A stretch of 12,580 nt of DNA from Desulfobacteria bacterium. Its GTDB lineage: Bacteria > Desulfobacterota > Desulfobacteria > Desulfobacterales > C00003060. The notes beneath the pieces are model-generated. The model was not told the origin of the DNA. It saw only the letters and a program-made list of their open reading frames with translations, and did not search any database. Of this stretch, positions 1-6,282 are shown one piece after another; the first letter of the stretch is position 1, and each line of letters begins with the position of its first letter. The position numbers were made by a program, and so were the translations under genes. Location of the stretch: assembly GCA_030145035.1 (NCBI GenBank), contig JAQYWL010000301.1:1-12580 (forward strand), in the 5' to 3' direction.

Positions 1-41
1 CGTGTCGCACCAGGGCGGGCGCTACGCTCGAAATGACAACT
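1..41. repeat. Partial REP-like intergenic repeat end
   Basis: The minus strand reads TTGTCATTTCGAGCGTAGCG, the usual edge of a dispersed intergenic repeat built on GTCATT(T/G)CGAG. A related edge (CTGTCATTGCGAG) begins the fuller element at 2940. Only one end lies in this window, and no coding potential was seen in it. Confidence 0.5.
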
Positions 42-74
42 TTGGTGAGTTCTCGGACAGCCTCCTATCATTCT

Positions 75-106
75 TTTTCGTGCTTTCAATCTTTCGTGTT
101 TTCGTG
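75..106. repeat. TTTCGTG short tandem-like repeat
   Basis: The block TTTTCGTG occurs at 75-82 and 99-106, and TTTCGTG at 92-98, in an otherwise T-rich, gene-free stretch. This looks like a degenerate 7-9 bp tandem repeat. Positions 42-174 hold no other feature I can support. Confidence 0.35.
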
Positions 107-174
107 ATAGTTCTTTTTTTGCTTTTTCAAGACTAAATTCAATATCTAACCGCACAGGTCCAAAGTTTTCAAGG

Positions 175-357
175 TTGACAATACAGCGTGAAGTTGCCAA
201 GAAATGGTCACTCAGCCAACAAAGCATTTCAAAAATCGAGAATGCAAGAGATGACCACATTTCGCTTCACACGTTAAATAAATATGCGCGGGCGTTGGGT
301 TACGAAGTTCATTTTATCTTGAAGCCTCATAAAAGGTATTCTCAAACGAGAGTTTGA
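175..357 (+). pseudogene. XRE-type HTH antitoxin-like protein, probably N-terminally truncated
   Basis: The 60-residue product has the core of an XRE/HigA-like helix-turn-helix: REVAKKWSLSQQSISKIEN is the recognition region, followed by SLHTLNKYARALGYEVHFIL. The latter matches the 'L..L.ryv.aLG..l.l' tail of type II antitoxins. Proteins of this group usually carry about 30-50 more residues at the N-terminus, including helix 1. Here the only start is a TTG with no good Shine-Dalgarno, only AGG directly before it. The frame stays open upstream into the TTTCGTG repeat without an ATG. I infer a truncated remnant; a short functional protein with a TTG start is less likely. No toxin partner is visible on either side within the window. 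Confidence 0.5.
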
Positions 358-393
358 TGTGTGGTATGGGCCCTTTTTTGTTTCTTGGGCCAT
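342..393 (+). promoter_or_regulatory. Two hairpins between the HTH remnant and the GAF-LuxR gene
   Basis: TCAAAC (342-347) pairs perfectly with GTTTGA (352-357) around a GAGA loop, and the second arm contains the stop codon of the HTH frame. Next, ATGGGCCC (366-373) can pair with GGGCCAT (387-393) with one bulged base around a T-rich loop. This ends immediately before the ribosome binding site at 394-400. GGGCCC followed by six T could act as a weak terminator, or the second hairpin could modulate access to the ribosome binding site. The role is inferred. Confidence 0.3.
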
Positions 394-408
394 GGGAGGA
401 TTGTTGTG

Positions 409-1608
409 ATGGGTAATAGACCAACATGTGAGGAATGCGAACAAAAGGTCGAGCAGTTGGAGAAAGAAGTTCAGGATCGCAAGGGTGTGGAGGATGCTTT
501 GAAGGATTACATCGCATATCAGTCCGTTCTAGCGGTACTGCGCGGTGTCGGACCAGAACAGACAGAAGAGGTGCTTCTTCAGACCTTTCTGTCGGAAATA
601 GTGAAGCAATATGGATTCTGCATGTCGTGGTATGGCCGGTATTCAAGTGGGGAAATCAGACCAATTCTGTCTGCCGGTCGTGTGGATCGCTATCTGGATA
701 ACCTAGTTCTCGAGATTAGAGAGCCGACATCACCTGACGCGCAATGCGCCGTGAGCCAGGCGATTTTGAAGGCGGCCCCTTTCACCTATGCCGACCTTGA
801 AAGAGACGAAGGCTTCCGCCAGTGGAGGGACTATGCGCTTGAGTTGGGATACCGGTCAAATCTGGCTTTACCGCTCGAGGTGGATGGCCAAGTCGAGGGT
901 GGAATGATGGTATATGCTGACACCCCGAATGCCTTTCCTGAAGAGCGGATCCAACGTTTACAACTTCTGGCTTGGGAAATAGGTGCTATCCTGCGTGGAC
1001 GCCGAATGAGGCAGGGGGCAGAAGAGGCGCTGCAAAGATCTCGCGATGAATTAGAAATTCGGGCTGAGGAACGAACTGCCGAGCTCTCAAGATCTAACGC
1101 TCTTCTGAAGCAAGAGATTGCCGAACGCAAGCATGCCGAGGAGGCACTGCGAAAGAGAGAAGCGGAACTGAATGCCCAGTCTCATCATCTAGAAGAAGTT
1201 AACACTGCCTTGAAAGTTTTGTTGAAACAGAGGGAAGAGGATAGGACAGATCTTGAAGAAAATGTCTTATCCAATGTGAAACAATTGGTTACTCCACACC
1301 TTCAAAGATTGAAAAAGAGCCGATTAGATGCCGATCAAAGGGCCCTTCTCAGCATCCTGGAATCAAATTTAAACAATATCGTCTCTCCGTTTGCCAGCAA
1401 ATTGTCGTCGAAATTTCTCGGTCTCACCCCCATGGAGATTCGAGCTGCCGATCTTGTCAAGGAGGGGAAAACGAACAAGGAAATAGGGGAAATATTGTGC
1501 CTTTCTCCGAACACTGTAAAGTTTCACCGATACAATTTACGAAGTAAGCTCGGATTGAAGAACAGAAAAAAGAACCTCAGGTCCTATCTCCTATCTCTCC
1601 AAATATAG
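409..1608 (+). CDS. GAF domain-coiled coil-LuxR HTH transcriptional regulator
   Basis: The 399-residue cytoplasmic regulator probably senses a small ligand through a GAF-like domain (about 45-200, hydrophobic core around LALPLEVDGQVEGGMMVY) and binds DNA through a LuxR/FixJ-type HTH (about 335-397). The HTH contains LTPMEIRAADLVKEG, TNKEIGEILCLSPNTVKFHR and NLRSKLGL. Between them is a long heptad-rich helix (about 204-290). The first residues, MGNRPTCEECEQKVEQLEKE, resemble the leader of many deltaproteobacterial sensor kinases but carry a CxxC in place of the usual aromatic and leucine. I chose ATG 409 because GGGAGGA lies 8 bases upstream; an in-frame GTG at 361 has no such site. No transmembrane segment or receiver domain is seen. 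A hairpin terminator follows at once, so it is probably monocistronic. The target genes are unknown. Confidence 0.85.
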   Translation: MGNRPTCEECEQKVEQLEKEVQDRKGVEDALKDYIAYQSVLAVLRGVGPEQTEEVLLQTFLSEIVKQYGFCMSWYGRYSSGEIRPILSAGRVDRYLDNLVLEIREPTSPDAQCAVSQAILKAAPFTYADLERDEGFRQWRDYALELGYRSNLALPLEVDGQVEGGMMVYADTPNAFPEERIQRLQLLAWEIGAILRGRRMRQGAEEALQRSRDELEIRAEERTAELSRSNALLKQEIAERKHAEEALRKREAELNAQSHHLEEVNTALKVLLKQREEDRTDLEENVLSNVKQLVTPHLQRLKKSRLDADQRALLSILESNLNNIVSPFASKLSSKFLGLTPMEIRAADLVKEGKTNKEIGEILCLSPNTVKFHRYNLRSKLGLKNRKKNLRSYLLSLQI

Positions 1609-1630
1609 TGGGGATCTCCCACTCTTTTCT
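1607..1630 (+). terminator. Probable intrinsic terminator after the GAF-LuxR gene
   Basis: AGTGGG (1607-1612) pairs with CCCACT (1618-1623) around a 5-base loop, followed by CTTTTCT. The stem overlaps the stop codon of the regulator gene. It is a short stem with a short T tract, so it is probably a weak terminator. Confidence 0.5.
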
Positions 1631-1776
1631 AGGTAAATTATAAGGCTTGCCCTTTTCAAGCTGTCCATCGATAATAAGGCATTTTGATCATTAGGCTTTT
1701 CCCTTGAAGGTGTTGGTCAATGCGTAGTTCAAACAGCATTGGGCTGAGAGTTATGGTCTTACCAAACTACGAAAGA

Positions 1777-1796
1777 AGAGCAAGGCAAAATGCTCT
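1777..1796. promoter_or_regulatory. AGAGCA-N8-TGCTCT dyad upstream of the STAS-like gene
   Basis: A perfect 6-bp inverted repeat with an 8-bp spacer lies 47 bp before the STAS-like start codon. It is compatible with a dimeric regulator site, and the upstream GAF-LuxR protein is one candidate binder (inference). The rest of the 234-bp intergenic stretch (1609-1842) is AT-rich with no gene that I can support. Confidence 0.25.
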
Positions 1797-1842
1797 AAAT
1801 GCAATACGGCCCCATATTTCTGCATACTAATAAGGAGGTATC

Positions 1843-2160
1843 ATGGCGTCGAATTTCAAAATCTCTGTTCGCCAAGACGGCGACGGGTTGAATCTGGTCA
1901 TGCAGGGTGATTTTGACGGCACTTCGGCTTGCGAGCTCCTTGATGTCCTGAAGAACAAATGCAACGGCATAGACAGAGTATTTATCGACACCAGTGGTCT
2001 GAATGAGATCCACCCCTTTGGCCAGGATACGTTTCAAAATAACCTTTATGTGCTGAAGTCCAAACCCATCCGTTTCATATTCACAGGTAAGAATGCAACC
2101 CAAATAGCCCCTGAACGAAGCAAGTTCTGCCACATCATGCCATACCATCGCAGTTCATAG
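1843..2160 (+). CDS. STAS-like (anti-sigma factor antagonist-like) protein
   Basis: The 105-residue soluble protein has STAS-like secondary structure: a strand with GDFDGTSACELLDVL (22-36), then RVFIDTSGLNEIHPFG (45-60) and a C-terminal strand LKSKPIRFIFTGKN. In SpoIIAA-type antagonists the loop after the second strand carries a D-S-x-G motif with the phosphorylated serine. Here the matching place is H57-P58-F59-G60, so classical phospho-switching at that site is unlikely. A strong ribosome binding site (TAAGGAGG, 1831-1838) lies 4 bases before ATG. It precedes a receiver-only response regulator on the same strand by 125 bp with no clear terminator, so the two may be co-transcribed. A role in a partner-switching or two-component output is inferred. 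The STAS assignment is from pattern only. Confidence 0.65.
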   Translation: MASNFKISVRQDGDGLNLVMQGDFDGTSACELLDVLKNKCNGIDRVFIDTSGLNEIHPFGQDTFQNNLYVLKSKPIRFIFTGKNATQIAPERSKFCHIMPYHRSS

Positions 2161-2285
2161 TTTGTTTTGACGGGAAACTCTGAAGAGGTTCCAGCAGGTC
2201 TGGAGCCTACGTTTCTCTGGAGAGTTGAGAAGAGGAAGCGCCGGACAAAGAAGCATGCCTCCGGAGATGAATGAGGGAACAAGAA

Positions 2286-2735
2286 ATGGCAAATATCTTG
2301 ATCGTAGATGATCAGGCATGCATTCGACAGCTTCTTTCAGAAGAGTTGGCTGACGAGGGATATCGGGTTACTGGTGTGGGTGATGCCGAATCGGCCAGGG
2401 CACATCTGAAAGCTTCGCCACCCGACCTGGTGCTCCTCGATCTGTATCTGGACGGACCCCATGGATGGGACGTGTTGCGTGATGTCAAGAGGCAGGACCC
2501 TTGTCTACCTGTCATTATCGTGACCGCCTATGACAGCTTTATGGATGACCCCCGCCTGTCTGAGGCCGACGGCTACGTGATAAAGAGCGTTTGCCTTGAT
2601 GAACTCAAACGAAAGATAGCCGATGTTCTAAATCGGAAGACTGCCATAGAAAGCAAGAAGGAGGTAGATTCATGGCTTCGAAATAGGCCGCAAGGAAGTC
2701 GATTTGTTTCAAGACTTGCATCAATCAGATTATGA
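2286..2735 (+). CDS. Stand-alone response regulator receiver protein
   Basis: The 149-residue protein is a canonical CheY-like receiver: acidic D8/D9 in ILIVDD, phospho-acceptor D52 in LVLLDLYLDG, switch T80 in VIIVTAYD and K100 in YVIKS. There is no output domain. The C-terminal tail of about 35 residues is basic and lacks known motifs. I prefer ATG 2286 (MANILIVDD) because GAGGGA lies 7 bases upstream; an in-frame ATG at 2271 would add five residues. It follows the STAS-like gene and precedes a hybrid histidine kinase on the same strand, which makes that kinase a plausible donor. The output is probably by protein-protein contact, for example with the STAS-like protein (inference). Confidence 0.85.
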   Translation: MANILIVDDQACIRQLLSEELADEGYRVTGVGDAESARAHLKASPPDLVLLDLYLDGPHGWDVLRDVKRQDPCLPVIIVTAYDSFMDDPRLSEADGYVIKSVCLDELKRKIADVLNRKTAIESKKEVDSWLRNRPQGSRFVSRLASIRL

Positions 2736-2743
2736 ATTGTGAC
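2672..2743 (+). pseudogene. Possible frameshifted small ORF overlapping the response regulator 3' end
   Basis: AAGGAGG (2658-2664) sits 7 bases before an ATG at 2672, an ideal translation start, yet the frame stops after four codons (TAG). One base over, the frame reads FEIGRKEVDLFQDLHQSDYEL and stops at 2743. That composition is more protein-like than the overlapping receiver tail. A single-base deletion near 2676 would explain this. I do not recognise the product. The strong ribosome binding site may also be chance within a lysine- and glutamate-rich stretch. Confidence 0.25.
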
Positions 2744-2770
2744 TCAATGTCATTAGCTTAAGAGTCCAAT

Positions 2771-2856
2771 CTCCCCCCTTTGGCAAGGGGGGGTCGGGGG
2801 GGATTTTAGCCAATCTATCGAAATTCCCCTAAATCCCCCTTTAGAAAAGGGGGGCT
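2771..2856. repeat. C-tract/G-tract double hairpin repeat element
   Basis: Two perfect 8-bp hairpins lie 43 bp apart. CCCCCCTT (2773-2780) pairs with AAGGGGGG (2785-2792) around TGGC, and CCCCCTTT (2835-2842) pairs with AAAGGGGG (2846-2853) around AGA. GGGGGATTTTAG (2798-2809) is also the near-reverse complement of CTAAATCCCCC (2829-2839). This is a dispersed hairpin-forming repeat. It sits just after the response regulator and may also end transcription. Confidence 0.6.
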
Positions 2857-2939
2857 TTCAACGGCCATATTCGTTAAGTTGATGACATTGAATGGTGACT
2901 ATTTACCGCTCGAAGGGAAACCCCTAAGTTACAGTTCTT

Positions 2940-3063
2940 CTGTCATTGCGAGGCCTGCCCGCCAGTGCCATTTGTGCCGTCGTTACAACTACCCGGCAAG
3001 CCAGGCGTTGACAGGCGGGGAGGTACGGCCGAGGCAATCTCGTGAAAATAAGAAGAATGACAG
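2940..3063. repeat. REP/MITE-like element with 8-bp terminal inverted repeats
   Basis: CTGTCATT (2940-2947) and AATGACAG (3056-3063) are perfect terminal inverted repeats. ATTGCGAG (2945-2952) also matches, inverted, CTCGCAAT (3064-3071) just outside. The interior holds GC-rich inverted segments (CCTGCCCGCC and ACAGGCGGGG) and the GAGGCAATCTCG word typical of dispersed bacterial repeats. It encodes no transposase. An open frame across 2879-3148 is repeat-derived and not called. Confidence 0.6.
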
Positions 3064-3125
3064 CTCGCAATTGAGGGTTTTCGTTCAGACACTATTTACG
3101 AATAAGCCTGAAAAAGGAGCAAAGG

Positions 3126-4835
3126 ATGGATCAGGCTACGGTTCTTAATGTGGTCATTGTGGGTGGCGGCCCAGGGTGCAAGGCGATTATGGATATGATA
3201 TTTGCCGAAAATCTTACCCAGCTTCGGATGAAGCTCATCGGGGTAGCCTGTACCAATCCCAAGGCTGTAGGTTACCGCTACGCCCAGGAAAAGGGGGTTT
3301 ACACAACAAAAGACTACAGTGATCTGTATAGACTCAAAGATCTAAATATGATTATCGAGCTAACCGGTCGCGATGATGTAGCCAATGAAATCTCACGAAC
3401 CAAGCCGGAGCACGTCAGGTTGATTGACCATGTTGCTGCCCACGTGTTCTGGGATCTCTTTCAAATCGAAGAAGAAAGGATTGCCGAGCGCAAGCGGGCA
3501 GAGGAGAAGCTACGTGATACTATTAAGCAATTGGAAGTGGCTTATGACCAATCGATCATCTATGCACAGGAACTTAAACAGGAAATAGAGGAACATAAGC
3601 GGGCCAGGGAGGAGAGAAAGAAACTTGAAGCCCAGCTCTTACACGCTCAAAAGATGGAATCCATCGGCACCCTGGCCGGCGGGATTGCCCACGACTTTAA
3701 CAACCTGCTCATGGGAATCCAAGGGTACGCCTCTTTGATATTGAACGATTTTGATGAGAACCATCCTCATTATCACTGGGTCAGACGCATTCAAGATCAC
3801 GTTGAGAGCGGAGCTGGGTTGACCAGACAGCTTTTGGGGTTTGCCATAGGCGGAAAATACGATGTTAGACCGACAGACATGAATGAAATCATCAAGAATA
3901 CTTCCAGCATGTTTGGCCGCACCAGGAAAGAGGTCACCATTAAGGAAAAACATGAGCAGAATCTCTGGACCGTAGAAGTCGATCAGGGCCAGATCGAACA
4001 GGTACTTTTGAATCTTTACGTAAACGCCTGGCAGGCCATGCCTGCTGGTGGACATCTCTACCTGGAAACGAGCAATGTCACCCTGGATGAAAGCAGTACA
4101 AAGCCATATGACGCGCAACCCGGAAGATACGTCAAAATATCTGTTACCGATACCGGCACAGGTATGGATGAAGCAACCCAAGAAAGGATATTTGACCCCT
4201 TTTTTACAACAAAACAAATGGGTTGGGGTACCGGACTGGGCCTGGCTTCAGCCCATGAGATTATCAAGAGTCATGGCGGTAACATCAACGTCTACAGTGA
4301 AAAGGGTGAAGGAACGACCTTTAACATTTATCTGCCAGCGACAAGTGCAGAGTGCAAACCGCAAATCGCAGAGAGCCAGATGCAGACTGAATTCAGTCGG
4401 GGGACAGAGACGATTCTTCTTGTAGATGATGAGGATATGATTATTGATGTTGGCGAGAAGATGCTAACAGCAATGGGTTACAAGGTCCTGACGGCCAGAG
4501 GGGGCAAAGAAGCCATAGAGATACTCAGCAAAGCGCAGAGAGCAGAGGGCAAAGAGCAAGACGGAAAAGAATCCGCCGGAGGCGGACCAGGCGCTCAGCG
4601 CCCTGCACCTGATCTGGTCATCCTCGACATGATCATGCCGGGAATGGGTGGTGGCGAGGTCTATGACCGGATGAAGGAGATCAACCCGGACATAAAAGTC
4701 TTACTTTCAAGTGGTTACAGAATTGATGGTGAAGTCGCCAAGATATTAGACCGAGGTTGTGATGGCTTTATACAAAAGCCTTTTAATATGAAACAACTGT
4801 CTCAAAGCATAAGAAAGATCATGGATGAGAAATAG
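3126..4835 (+). CDS. Hybrid histidine kinase with N-terminal Rossmann-type sensor domain
   Basis: The 569-residue protein has no transmembrane segment. Residues 6-108 form a Rossmann-like domain (VVIVGGGPGCKAI, then LIGVACTNP, then MIIELTGRDDV) resembling NAD(P)-binding domains of dehydrogenases. A coiled coil follows (about 110-180). The kinase core has the H box AGGIAHDFNNLL with H189, the N box around N300, the G1 box D342-TGTGMD, the F box IFDPFFTTK and the G2 box GWGTGLGLA. A C-terminal receiver carries acidic LLVDDED, phospho-acceptor D501 in VILDMIMPGM and K in FIQKPF. AAGGAG lies 6 bases before ATG 3126. The sensor may report a dinucleotide or redox state (inference). The receiver loop between helix 2 and strand 3 is lengthened by about 26 low-complexity residues (469-494), encoded by repeats. 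It is the likely donor for the receiver-only protein upstream, although its own receiver could also be the target. Confidence 0.9.
   Translation: MDQATVLNVVIVGGGPGCKAIMDMIFAENLTQLRMKLIGVACTNPKAVGYRYAQEKGVYTTKDYSDLYRLKDLNMIIELTGRDDVANEISRTKPEHVRLIDHVAAHVFWDLFQIEEERIAERKRAEEKLRDTIKQLEVAYDQSIIYAQELKQEIEEHKRAREERKKLEAQLLHAQKMESIGTLAGGIAHDFNNLLMGIQGYASLILNDFDENHPHYHWVRRIQDHVESGAGLTRQLLGFAIGGKYDVRPTDMNEIIKNTSSMFGRTRKEVTIKEKHEQNLWTVEVDQGQIEQVLLNLYVNAWQAMPAGGHLYLETSNVTLDESSTKPYDAQPGRYVKISVTDTGTGMDEATQERIFDPFFTTKQMGWGTGLGLASAHEIIKSHGGNINVYSEKGEGTTFNIYLPATSAECKPQIAESQMQTEFSRGTETILLVDDEDMIIDVGEKMLTAMGYKVLTARGGKEAIEILSKAQRAEGKEQDGKESAGGGPGAQRPAPDLVILDMIMPGMGGGEVYDRMKEINPDIKVLLSSGYRIDGEVAKILDRGCDGFIQKPFNMKQLSQSIRKIMDEK
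4533..4602 (+). repeat. Heptamer tandem repeat and hairpins inside the kinase gene
   Basis: Four consecutive 7-bp units (GCGCAGA, GAGCAGA, GGGCAAA, GAGCAAG) span 4533-4560. Two perfect hairpins follow: TCCGCC/GGCGGA (4572-4577/4581-4586) and GGCGCT/AGCGCC (4590-4595/4597-4602). The block is in frame with the receiver domain and encodes its long low-complexity loop. It looks like intergenic-type repeat DNA that has entered a gene without breaking it. Confidence 0.6.
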
Positions 4836-4842
4836 TCTTCGG

Positions 4843-4854
4843 TCGAGTACTCGA
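4843..4854. other. 12-bp perfect palindrome between convergent genes
   Basis: TCGAGTACTCGA is a perfect palindrome in the 39-bp gap between the hybrid kinase and the convergent AAA ATPase gene. No T tract follows on either strand, so it is not a textbook terminator. A short bidirectional stop signal or a protein site are both possible. Confidence 0.35.
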
Positions 4855-4874
4855 GTCGTTGAGTGGTTCCATGC

Positions 4875-5957
4875 TCAAGTTCTGGTATAGGTTACACTGT
4901 CCTGGCGGAATTCGTCGATCATCTCATCGGTCAGTGACGGACGGATCTGCCCCACGATTTCAGCAAAGGTCTCTGTTGTCACTTTGTAATCTTGCTTGCT
5001 GACGTATTCACGCTCAAAGGCCCACTGTGCCACCTTCTGAAAGAGATACTCAAGATCGGCCGGCGTAAATCGAGATGTCAGCGTGACGACTCGATCAAGA
5101 TCGATGTCACCTGCGTTGATGGTGGACAGGTAGTGTTTAATTATAGTTTGTCTGCCCTGTTCGTCCAGCTCTCCTACTGGAATGACGCAATCAAACCTTC
5201 CCGGGCGGAGCAACGCAGCATCGAGTTGTTGAATATAGTTGGTCGCGCACACAAGCAGGATTTTGTTGCCCTTGTTCTTCAGCAAAGGGACCTGTTTCAG
5301 AAACTCATTTGTAATCGATTTTTCAAAGCGGGTCGCCATATCTCGGCTGGCCGCTATCTCTTCAAACTCGTCAATAAAAATCACCGTCTCTTCCAGTTGC
5401 CGGGCTTTTTCCATGACGCTGCGCAGATTGGCACCGAGTTTATCTGCCCCATCAGCCATGAGCATGCTCGGAAAGATCTCAATGTACCACCATGACAGGA
5501 TGCCCGCAATTGCCTTGACGAAATGGGTCTTTCCTGTACCCGGCGGGCCAAAGAAGATAATGGTTTTAGGAGGAACAACGCCGTGCTTTTTGGCAAGTTT
5601 CTCCTCGGTCAGGGGCAGGATGATCTTTGTTTCAATCAACTGCTTGGGAGGCTGCGAGTCAGATATCGTATCCCATATCTTTCGGCTCACTGTCCGGGCC
5701 CCCATCTCATTCAGGAGATCAACCCGTTTATAGGCCATGAACTCCTTGTGGGCCTGCTCCATGTTTTCAAGATAGTCGATGCAGGCTGTTCGCAACCCCA
5801 CATCACGCCGCAGTTTTTCCGACATGAGCCATTTGTGTCGCATGATCCTGGGCCACAGCTCAACAGCAACGTCCGGGGCGAATTTTGAACCACTGAGTTC
5901 AAATATTTTGCTTGAGCACACCTCTGGTGCCGGTGTTTCCGGCGCATTTTCGTTCAC
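4875..5957 (-). CDS. AAA ATPase of the CDC48/FtsH type
   Basis: The 360-residue soluble protein has one AAA module: Walker A GPPGTGKTH (137-145), Walker B VIFIDEFEE (192-200), sensor-1 N240 in CATN and the arginine-finger region LLRPGRFD (249-256). A helical lid follows (about 265-335). The first 125 residues are not a known AAA N-domain. They contain RHKWLMSEKLRRDVGLRTAC (40-59), which resembles a W-x2-SE-x3-RDVG motif I associate loosely with DUF4032-type proteins. The start is GTG 5957, supported by GGAGG 6 bases upstream. It lacks a protease domain, so it would act as an unfoldase, remodeller or chaperone on an unknown client. It is divergent from the aldehyde oxidoreductase gene and convergent with the kinase gene. 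Confidence 0.85.
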   Translation of the reverse strand: MNENAPETPAPEVCSSKIFELSGSKFAPDVAVELWPRIMRHKWLMSEKLRRDVGLRTACIDYLENMEQAHKEFMAYKRVDLLNEMGARTVSRKIWDTISDSQPPKQLIETKIILPLTEEKLAKKHGVVPPKTIIFFGPPGTGKTHFVKAIAGILSWWYIEIFPSMLMADGADKLGANLRSVMEKARQLEETVIFIDEFEEIAASRDMATRFEKSITNEFLKQVPLLKNKGNKILLVCATNYIQQLDAALLRPGRFDCVIPVGELDEQGRQTIIKHYLSTINAGDIDLDRVVTLTSRFTPADLEYLFQKVAQWAFEREYVSKQDYKVTTETFAEIVGQIRPSLTDEMIDEFRQDSVTYTRT

Positions 5958-6114
5958 GGTTTACCTCCGCTTAACAGCCTGTTGGCGAAATCGGTACTAT
6001 TCATATCATACCAGATCCCAAATTCCCAGCTACCTGCCGCCACCCTGCGGCCGCAACACCAATTTATGCTAAATTCAGGGAACCGAAATTCTTTGGAATT
6101 ATACACAGCGTCAT

Positions 6115-6141
6115 AATCCTGTTCATCCTGTTGATCCTGTC
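6115..6141. repeat. 9-bp tandem repeat (NATCCTGTT x3)
   Basis: Three contiguous units AATCCTGTT, CATCCTGTT and GATCCTGTC lie in the divergent spacer. Two more units of the same type occur at 10588-10605, so it is a dispersed family. The rest of the 325-bp spacer (5958-6282) holds a CCCTC-GAA-GAGGG hairpin (6160-6172), the hairpin described at 6239, and no gene that I can support. It must contain both divergent promoters, which I could not pinpoint. Confidence 0.55.
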
Positions 6142-6238
6142 TAATTGAGGACAGTTGTTCCCTCGAAGAGGGATTAATGAAACATGGGGAATTTCGAGTT
6201 GTAATGACCTGTTACCCATGATAAAAGTGTAATATTCT

Positions 6239-6260
6239 TCTTGGTCACGTAAGACCAAGA
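6239..6260 (+). promoter_or_regulatory. Perfect 8-bp leader hairpin or operator before the aldehyde oxidoreductase gene
   Basis: TCTTGGTC (6239-6246) and GACCAAGA (6253-6260) are perfect inverted repeats around ACGTAA. They lie just upstream of the GAGGGTAGGA ribosome binding region (6264-6273) of the oxidoreductase. The place suits a repressor operator or an RNA hairpin controlling translation. No T tract follows, so it is not a terminator. Confidence 0.45.
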
Positions 6261-6282
6261 GATGAGGGTAGGATGATCGCCC

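Noticed and set aside
361..408. Longer start (GTG 361) for the GAF-LuxR regulator
   Set aside because: The extra residues come from the leader hairpin region, and ATG 409 has a strong ribosome binding site at the right distance.
2879..3148. Open plus-strand frame of 89 codons
   Set aside because: It runs through the REP/MITE-like element, has no ribosome binding site and overlaps the well-supported kinase start.
3639..4217. 192-codon minus-strand frame inside the hybrid kinase gene
   Set aside because: It is a shadow of the kinase coding frame, with no start signals or recognisable domain.
4836..4874. Bidirectional terminator between the kinase and AAA ATPase genes
   Set aside because: The palindrome is short and no T tract follows on either strand; listed only as a palindrome.
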